A DNA stretch of 6,352 nucleotides, taken from NCBI GenBank assembly GCA_015233485.1, contig JADFXO010000234.1, forward strand, positions 1 through 6,352, written 5' to 3'. Positions within the stretch are counted from its first letter, which is position 1. Each line of letters opens with the position of its first letter. Under the pieces are notes generated by a model. The model ran no database searches and had not been told where the DNA came from. It saw nothing but the letters and a program-made list of their open reading frames with translations. The translations under genes and the position numbers were made by a program. The stretch comes from Nitrospirota bacterium. Its GTDB lineage: Bacteria > Nitrospirota > Thermodesulfovibrionia > Thermodesulfovibrionales > Magnetobacteriaceae. Below are positions 1 through 4,485 of the stretch, one piece after another.

Positions 1-125
1 GGGATTGATGAAAAATGTTGACCCTATCCGACCTGTAAATGTATGATAACTCTGTCCAGTGTAAAGACGATTTCTCAGGTGGTCGACATGACCGGAACAG
101 ATGGTCGGTTTCGCCGGAATACGCA
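1..125. mobile_element. Probable terminus of an IS21-family insertion sequence (partial, body outside window)
   Basis: No substantial reading frame occupies this stretch. Two adjacent imperfect 22-bp direct repeats at 79-100 and 101-122 share a TGGTCG block and a CCGGAA block (14 of 22 positions identical by eye). The stretch then ends in ATACGCA, so a terminal CA falls at 125; read on the minus strand the end begins TGCGTATTCCGG. IS21-family elements typically have TG...CA ends with several repeated internal end motifs, and the GTGGTC/CCGGAA style resembles ends of that family as I recall them. The transposase genes (istA/istB) would lie to the left, outside the window. I cannot tell whether this is the left or right end, or whether the element is intact. 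Confidence 0.5.
79..122. repeat. Two tandem imperfect 22-bp repeats
   Basis: Unit 1 (79-100) and unit 2 (101-122) abut with a 22-bp period. Both carry TGGTCG near the start and CCGGAA near the end, with a variable centre. About one helical turn separates the centres of the two blocks within a unit and two turns separate successive units. This spacing would suit repeated transposase binding at an insertion-sequence end. Confidence 0.6.
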
Positions 126-226
126 CCCGCCGTATTTTGAAGTAATCTCAAATAGTTAGAGCGTTTTATCGCCCTTTTTTTACCATGAACATCCGTTTTA
201 ACCGGCTGTCCCATTTTAGGTATCCA
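126..226. other. Non-coding spacer between the IS-like end and the branching-enzyme stop
   Basis: This is about 100 bp of AT-rich sequence downstream of the branching-enzyme stop codon (227-229, TAG on the minus strand). I see no convincing minus-strand terminator in it. The only inverted repeats are 3-4 bp arms (for example CCG/CGG near 194-206). Transcription may therefore run on toward the IS-like end, or the operon's original continuation may have been displaced by it. Confidence 0.4.
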
Positions 227-1840
227 CTATGTTATATTTTTGCCTGAGTATATCCTGAAATCAAGGTTTTTAAATATCGAGTTTTTGTATTCGAGCCACT
301 TCAAAAAATCTATATCGACCGTATCAGACTTAAGGCTGCTCAGAAGCGCGTTGAAATTTGATATATGTTCCTTTGTCCTCTTAACGGAATACTCGATTGC
401 CGTTGCCTGGGTTATCAAAAATGCCCAGTCACTGCTTTCTGCAAGCAGGAGTTCCCTTGCCATCTGGTTTAGTACCCTCTTGTTGAGTTGATTTAACTCC
501 GACCCGTCGTCCGGCATGCCGTAGTATTCGTCCGCAATTTTTTCCATTGAGCCGGCCATGAAATGCAGGTGTCTGTATATCCAGCTGTTGTCTTCGTTAA
601 GCCATACATCGTAGTAGCCGTTTTCACCCCACGAAGAAGGGCTTGGGGCTACGGTTTGATTCATGGGATGGCAGCAAAGGTATTCCAACGGGGTTACTGG
701 TTTAATGATTTTATCTTCTTGTAACTTCAACAGTACATGGTACAGAAAGTCCGGCCCTTCAAACCACCAGTGGCCAAAAAGTTCGGCGTCATATGGGGAG
801 ACCATAAGGGGAGGCCTGTCCATGCCGGGAGCCAACGCCTCTGCCTGATTGTATCTGGAGCTGCAGAAATGCGCGGCATGAATTTTTGTTTTATTAAAGG
901 CCGCAACAGGGTCGTATGGTAATTTATCCCCCGTCTTCCCTGTAATCTTATAGTACTTAATCCCCGTAAACACCCTGTTTCCATCGGGAGAGACGTATGG
1001 TTTGATATAATCCATCTCCAGGTCGAAGCCGATGTCCCTGTAGAAATCGCGGTAATCCGGGTCGCCAGGGTAGCCCGACATAGAGCTCCACACCTGCCTC
1101 GACGTCTCGGGGTCCCTTGCAAACACCGCAAGGCCGTTTAACGTGTGTACCGGCGAATAAACAGAGAACTTTGGCCCCGGCACACCGTTGTTAATTCCAT
1201 GAGATTCCAGGAAAAAATACCTGATTCCATATTTTTTCAGGATTTCGTCCAATTCTTCATAGTAGGCACACTCCGGAAGCCATATACCGGAGGCGGCCTT
1301 CCCAAAATGCTCGTAGTGGCACTGTGCCGCAAGGGCAATTTGCGCCTCCACTGAACGTGGATTTGTCCTGAGCAGCGGCAGAAATCCATGTGTGGCGCCG
1401 CAGGTGATTATCTCCAGCTGGCCCTTATCCGAGAAGTGCTTGTAGCCGTTGAGCACGCTGCCGCCAAGCTCATCGGTAAAGAATGTCTGGATCTCTATAA
1501 ACCTCTGATAGTAAAATTCCGCAACCTTCAACATGCCGCCATCATTTTTTACGCGGCTCATCTCTTTTTGGGAAAGCTCTATCAGCCTATCCATATACCT
1601 TATAAACAGACCTGTAAGATACTCATCGGCGAGCATTTCCACAAGAGGCGGCGACACGGAAACGGTCAATCTGAAATCCACGCCGTCTGTCTCAAACTTC
1701 TTTAACCTCATAAGAAGCGGCAGATATGTCTCGAAAACAGCCTCGAAGAGCCAGTGTTCTTCCAAAAAATAATCATACTCAGGATGTTTTACAAATGGCA
1801 GATGTGAATGCAGCACCGGCAGCCAATATCCCTTTACCAT
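227..1840 (-). CDS. 1,4-alpha-glucan branching enzyme, GH57 family with C-terminal DUF1957 domain
   Basis: This 537-aa protein is close to the size of the Thermus GH57 branching enzyme (about 520 aa). It should cut alpha-1,4-glucan chains and transfer them to C6 positions, making glycogen branches in the cytoplasm. The N-terminal (beta/alpha) barrel begins with LPVLHSHLPF (His11, His13) and continues with CGATHGFLP (148-155). GIWLPECAY (185-193) contains the presumed nucleophile Glu190. FARDPETSRQVWS (240-252) is typical of this subfamily, and SPYDAELFGHWWFEGP (348-363) contains the presumed acid/base Asp351. PSSWGENGYYDVW (400-413) and a helical C-terminus with LLAESSDWAFL (465-475) match the DUF1957 part. 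No signal peptide is seen. The ATG at 1838-1840 is preceded by AAGGAG and lies 3 bp after the DUF4912 stop, indicating translational coupling. Family assignment is firm; branching rather than amylase activity is inferred from motifs and from glgA in the same operon. Confidence 0.93.
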   Translation of the reverse strand: MVKGYWLPVLHSHLPFVKHPEYDYFLEEHWLFEAVFETYLPLLMRLKKFETDGVDFRLTVSVSPPLVEMLADEYLTGLFIRYMDRLIELSQKEMSRVKNDGGMLKVAEFYYQRFIEIQTFFTDELGGSVLNGYKHFSDKGQLEIITCGATHGFLPLLRTNPRSVEAQIALAAQCHYEHFGKAASGIWLPECAYYEELDEILKKYGIRYFFLESHGINNGVPGPKFSVYSPVHTLNGLAVFARDPETSRQVWSSMSGYPGDPDYRDFYRDIGFDLEMDYIKPYVSPDGNRVFTGIKYYKITGKTGDKLPYDPVAAFNKTKIHAAHFCSSRYNQAEALAPGMDRPPLMVSPYDAELFGHWWFEGPDFLYHVLLKLQEDKIIKPVTPLEYLCCHPMNQTVAPSPSSWGENGYYDVWLNEDNSWIYRHLHFMAGSMEKIADEYYGMPDDGSELNQLNKRVLNQMARELLLAESSDWAFLITQATAIEYSVKRTKEHISNFNALLSSLKSDTVDIDFLKWLEYKNSIFKNLDFRIYSGKNIT

Positions 1841-1855
1841 GGGTTAACTCCTTTT
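1841..1855 (-). promoter_or_regulatory. Ribosome binding site of the branching enzyme, inside the end of the DUF4912 gene
   Basis: Read on the minus strand, AAAAGGAGTTAACCC directly precedes the ATG at 1840. The AAGGAG core is made from the last Lys-Arg-Ser codons of the upstream protein, and its TAA stop lies between this core and the ATG. A ribosome finishing the DUF4912 gene is thus positioned to reinitiate on the branching enzyme. Confidence 0.8.
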
Positions 1856-2749
1856 ACCGGCATGGATTTCACTTGAGCCTGACATCCCGCTTGAGCCAGT
1901 TATCCCTTTTAATTTATAAAGGTATTCTAATATTGAGTCCCTGGTGTTGTTGAGTCCCAAAAACCTGAGAAATTCAAAAAATAAATTCAACAGTTGGACG
2001 TCTTTAGCCCTTGACTCGAAAAGGCCCTTTATCAGCTCAAGCATTGTCCTTTCATCGTCAGAGAGATGCTCTTTCTTTTCAATCAGCCCTAAGAGCGTTT
2101 CTATATTCTCCATATCTTTAGATCTTATATCCAGAAACCTTGTGATGATTTCAGTCCCTTTCTCAAGGATGCCCGGCGGGCTGTGCGGCAATTCAGCATT
2201 TTTTGTGATTCCCATAAATTCGTCCACATTTTTCACATCGGTGTAATCCTTGCTCCAGAATTCCTCCTTCATGCCCAGCACACTAAACGATGGAATATTT
2301 ATTTGGTTAGACTTCAGAAGCACGTTAAACATCCCGTCCCTTTCAACGCCTATCGCTGCTGTCATCGGTTTGAAATTATCTGTGCATTCGGCGTATATCT
2401 GCCCTAATGGCTCTATTACCGCAGTGGAATAAATCTCTTTTTCATTATAGTTTTTCCCCCCGCCGAGTGTTATTTCATAAATCTTTACGGTAAAAGATGA
2501 GGCCGAGGGGTTTTGTGTCTTATCTATGAGCAGCCTTTCAGTCAATTCCCAGTAAACATAGACCTTTTTTTCGGTCACGGGCAGAATTACAATCGTATCG
2601 GTATCATATTTAGCAGGAATTTTGTAGTCCCCGACTATCGGGTATTTCAATGTGTCTGATAGTAAGAAAGCTATACCATGTACGTCTTCACGAAGCTTAC
2701 CTGTCTTTTGGCCTGCCTCTTGTTTGGTTATAATGAGGGTATTTTCCAT
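1844..2749 (-). CDS. DUF4912 domain-containing protein of the glycogen operon (function unknown)
   Basis: This 301-aa protein has no signal peptide or membrane segment. Its first half carries a DUF4912-like core at about 48-165: the YDTDTIVILPVTEKKVYVYW stretch (48-67) has the family's hydrophobic strand followed by an aromatic YWEL motif. A beta-rich stretch follows (SSFTVKIYEIT, 84-94; GVERDGMFNVLLKS, 134-147). The second half (about 195-282) appears wholly helical and charged, with LLGLIEKKEHLSDDERTMLEL (219-239) and LLNLFFEFLRFLGL (253-266). It ends in a Gly/Ser-rich tail (284-298). The ATG at 2747-2749 has AAGGAG about 5 bases upstream. The gene lies between glycogen synthase and a branching enzyme and is coupled to the latter, so a role in glycogen synthesis (glucan binding, scaffolding or enzyme regulation) is plausible, but this is inference from context. 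The domain call is from motif recognition without a profile search. Confidence 0.8.
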   Translation of the reverse strand: MENTLIITKQEAGQKTGKLREDVHGIAFLLSDTLKYPIVGDYKIPAKYDTDTIVILPVTEKKVYVYWELTERLLIDKTQNPSASSFTVKIYEITLGGGKNYNEKEIYSTAVIEPLGQIYAECTDNFKPMTAAIGVERDGMFNVLLKSNQINIPSFSVLGMKEEFWSKDYTDVKNVDEFMGITKNAELPHSPPGILEKGTEIITRFLDIRSKDMENIETLLGLIEKKEHLSDDERTMLELIKGLFESRAKDVQLLNLFFEFLRFLGLNNTRDSILEYLYKLKGITGSSGMSGSSEIHAGKRS

Positions 2750-2837
2750 AGCGTCTCCTTACCGTCTATTTTTCACAGCGATATTCAATGGGCAGATATT
2801 CGTGAATGAAAAATACTTTTTTATTTTTCTCAATTGG
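2750..2837 (-). other. Intergenic spacer glgA-DUF4912 with a 9-bp inverted repeat
   Basis: This 88-bp gap separates the glgA stop from the DUF4912 start. It contains a perfect inverted repeat, TATTTTTCA (2767-2775) and TGAAAAATA (2807-2815), around a 31-nt loop, plus the short palindrome ATTCGTGAAT (2798-2807). The arms are AT-rich and no U-tract follows on the minus strand, so it is not a classical intrinsic terminator. It could be an mRNA processing or stability element, an operator, or chance. Confidence 0.35.
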
Positions 2838-4313
2838 CTACCACCTTCCGGAAATCTTGTTATAGAGGCTGAGATATTTATCTGCCGAACTTCTCCACGA
2901 GTAATCTGCCTTCATGCCGGTCAGCATAATTTCTCTGAAAGAATGGGGTTTTTCGTACCACATCACGGAAGCCCTTCTCAGCGCTAGTTCAACGGCGTCG
3001 TAGGAAAAATCGTCAAACAAGAATCCGTTTCTTTCAGTAATGGAATTGACGGAGGTCCTTGCGTCAAACACGGTGTCGCTGAGTCCGCCGGTATTTCTCA
3101 CAACCGGCACGGTGCCATACCTCATGGCTATCATCTGGGTTAACCCGCACGGTTCAAAAAGGCTGGGGATTAGTATCATATCCGAGCCCGCGTATATGAG
3201 ATGCGTTAGTTCCTCGTCATAGCCGAGGCGTATGTGGCAGTTGTGATTGCTCTTTAAATAGTGTTTAAGGTGATGGAAGTATATGTCTATTTCGGTGTCC
3301 GGCGATGAGCCAAGAAGGACAAACTGTATGCCATTGTCCAGGGCATATAACAACGAATGCCGGATCAGGTGAACACCTTTTTGCATATCCAGCCGTCCCA
3401 CAACCGAGACTATGGGTTTAAAGTCCTGTTTCAGAGACAGTTCTCTTCTCAGGTGTTCCTTGTTCTTATATTTTGCGTCGATTGATTCTATTCCGTAATT
3501 AAAGGGTATGCACTTATCGGTGCCGGGGCTCCATGAGTCATAATCGATGCCGTTGATTATACCTGTATATTTGCCGGAGTACTTAGACAAAGTCTTCTGC
3601 ATGCCCCCACCCATCTGGTCAGTCATAGTCTCGGCGGCGTACTTAGGAGAGACGGTGGTGATAGCGTCCGAGTAGATTATACCACCTTTCATGAGATTTA
3701 TACAGGCGCTGCCGGAGTCATCCGCCATAGTGTCGCCGCCTGTGAAAAAAGGAGGTTCAAACCCCGCCAATTTCAATATTTTTTCAGAGGTCTTTCCCTG
3801 GTGACAGATATTGTGTATAGTGTAACAGGTCTTTGTTTCCGAAAGAGTCGACTGCCTGTGTTTAGTCTTTAGCAGAGCCGGGATGATGGCAGTCTGCCAG
3901 TCGTGGCAGTGTATGATATCGGGTCTTTTGCCGGTGTTTAGCAGAAACTCAACAGCCGAAAGGCAAAAAACAGTAAAACGTTCGTCGTCGTCGCCATCGC
4001 CGTAGTAGACCCCTCTGTCAAAATACCTCTCCTGCGAATAGGTTTTAATAAAAAAACACTCGTTACCGTGTACCACGGCCCTGTGCACGGTGCTTAATAT
4101 CTGCTTTCCACTGCATGGGACAGAAATCTCTGTAGGATTATTTTGCAAATTTCCGGCAATAGAATGATTCATGCAGTCGTAATCGGGCAGTATAACTTCG
4201 ACCTTATGTCCTTTATTGGCAAGCTCCCGGCTAAGCCCGTCCACTACATCGGCCAGGCCGCCTACTTTGGAGACCGGGGCACATTCCGAGGCTATCATAA
4301 CAATATACACCAT
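2838..4313 (-). CDS. glgA: Glycogen synthase (starch synthase type, GT5)
   Basis: This 491-aa protein (E. coli GlgA is 477 aa) transfers glucose from a nucleotide-sugar donor, normally ADP-glucose, to the non-reducing end of an alpha-1,4-glucan. The N-terminal GT5 domain opens with MIASECAPVSKVGGLADVV (6-24), holding the donor-binding Lys16-x-Gly-Gly motif. HCHDWQTA (135-142), TIHNICHQG (165-173) and INGID (253-257) follow. The C-terminal Rossmann domain has GRLDMQKGV (307-315), with the Arg308 and Lys312 expected to bind phosphate. FEPCGL (386-391) holds the catalytic Glu387, followed by NTGGLSDTV (407-415) and the closing YSWRSSADKYLSLY (471-484). All key residues are present. I chose the ATG at 4311-4313 because the family's first strand begins there and GGGAGG lies just upstream. 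An in-frame GTG at 4358 would add 15 unrelated residues encoded by a leader repeat. The gene leads a probable operon with the DUF4912 and branching-enzyme genes. No glgC is present in the window. Confidence 0.96.
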   Translation of the reverse strand: MVYIVMIASECAPVSKVGGLADVVDGLSRELANKGHKVEVILPDYDCMNHSIAGNLQNNPTEISVPCSGKQILSTVHRAVVHGNECFFIKTYSQERYFDRGVYYGDGDDDERFTVFCLSAVEFLLNTGKRPDIIHCHDWQTAIIPALLKTKHRQSTLSETKTCYTIHNICHQGKTSEKILKLAGFEPPFFTGGDTMADDSGSACINLMKGGIIYSDAITTVSPKYAAETMTDQMGGGMQKTLSKYSGKYTGIINGIDYDSWSPGTDKCIPFNYGIESIDAKYKNKEHLRRELSLKQDFKPIVSVVGRLDMQKGVHLIRHSLLYALDNGIQFVLLGSSPDTEIDIYFHHLKHYLKSNHNCHIRLGYDEELTHLIYAGSDMILIPSLFEPCGLTQMIAMRYGTVPVVRNTGGLSDTVFDARTSVNSITERNGFLFDDFSYDAVELALRRASVMWYEKPHSFREIMLTGMKADYSWRSSADKYLSLYNKISGRW

Positions 4314-4322
4314 TAACCTCCC
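4314..4322 (-). promoter_or_regulatory. Ribosome binding site supporting the downstream glgA start
   Basis: The minus strand reads GGGAGGTTA directly before the ATG. The spacing from GGAGG to ATG is only 3 nt, shorter than usual, but it is the only strong Shine-Dalgarno near any in-frame start. It supports 4313 rather than the GTG at 4358. Confidence 0.65.
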
Positions 4323-4341
4323 GCCGTGGATTATCGTCCTC

Positions 4342-4386
4342 TTAACAGGTAACACCACGCAAATTTAACAGGTAACACCACGCAAA
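4342..4386 (-). repeat. Exact 22-bp tandem direct repeat in the glgA leader
   Basis: Positions 4342-4363 and 4365-4386 are identical over 22 bp with one base between them (23-bp period). Each copy contains, on the plus strand, AACAGGTAACACCACGCAAA. The repeat lies between the candidate glgA promoter and its ribosome binding site. Because 23 is not a multiple of 3, the two copies are read in different frames, so this is not a coding repeat. It could be paired binding sites for a regulator about two helical turns apart, or a recent slippage duplication. Confidence 0.9.
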
Positions 4387-4394
4387 CATGTTTG
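4383..4394. promoter_or_regulatory. Perfect 12-bp palindrome CAAACATGTTTG, possible operator
   Basis: CAAACATGTTTG is its own reverse complement. It overlaps the last four bases of the second leader repeat and lies downstream of the candidate glgA -10 element. This is the placement expected of a dimeric repressor site, but no regulator can be named. Confidence 0.3.
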
Positions 4395-4408
4395 AGACTG
4401 GCAGTGCC

Positions 4409-4441
4409 CGGCAACTCGGTTATGCTACCATAATGTTGCCG
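4409..4441. promoter_or_regulatory. 33-nt imperfect hairpin/dyad upstream of glgA
   Basis: The outer arms CGGCAAC (4409-4415) and GTTGCCG (4435-4441) pair perfectly. The inner arms TTATG (4420-4424) and CATAA (4429-4433) also pair, around a 4-nt loop, with a 4-by-1 internal loop between the two stems. No T-run follows on either strand, so it is not a classical terminator. The small palindrome GGCAGTGCC (4400-4408) directly abuts it. The dyad covers the candidate -10 element, which suits an operator. Confidence 0.5.
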
Positions 4442-4451
4442 ATTATGTAAA
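4422..4451 (-). promoter_or_regulatory. Candidate sigma-70 promoter for glgA
   Basis: On the minus strand TTTACA (4451-4446) and TAGCAT (4427-4422) are separated by 18 bp, a fair match to -35 and -10 elements. Transcription would start near 4415, giving a leader of about 100 nt that contains the tandem repeat. The -35 lies within an inverted repeat (ATGTAA 4445-4450 and TTACAT 4461-4466), and the -10 within the 4409-4441 dyad. The match is moderate and unproven. Confidence 0.35.
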
Positions 4452-4485
4452 TTGTTTTTCTTACATGGCTTATGCGGCGGGGTAT

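Noticed and set aside
159..181. Plus-strand hairpin (GCG/CGC with an outer G-C pair) followed by seven T residues, resembling an intrinsic terminator.
   Set aside because: The stem is only 3 bp plus one pair beyond a mismatch, and its orientation would not terminate the minus-strand operon; too weak to call.
727..1131. Minus-strand 134-codon open frame inside the branching-enzyme gene.
   Set aside because: It is an out-of-frame shadow of the GH57 coding sequence with no ribosome binding site or recognisable domain.
4314..4358. N-terminal extension of GlgA from a GTG at 4358.
   Set aside because: The extra 15 residues do not fit the family N-terminus and are encoded by leader repeat sequence; the ATG at 4313 has a Shine-Dalgarno and begins exactly at the first strand of the fold.
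4342..4389. Short 15-codon open frame on the minus strand through the tandem repeat (ATG at 4389, TAA at 4342), a possible leader peptide.
   Set aside because: It has no Shine-Dalgarno upstream, no run of regulatory codons, and its stop and content follow simply from the repeat sequence.
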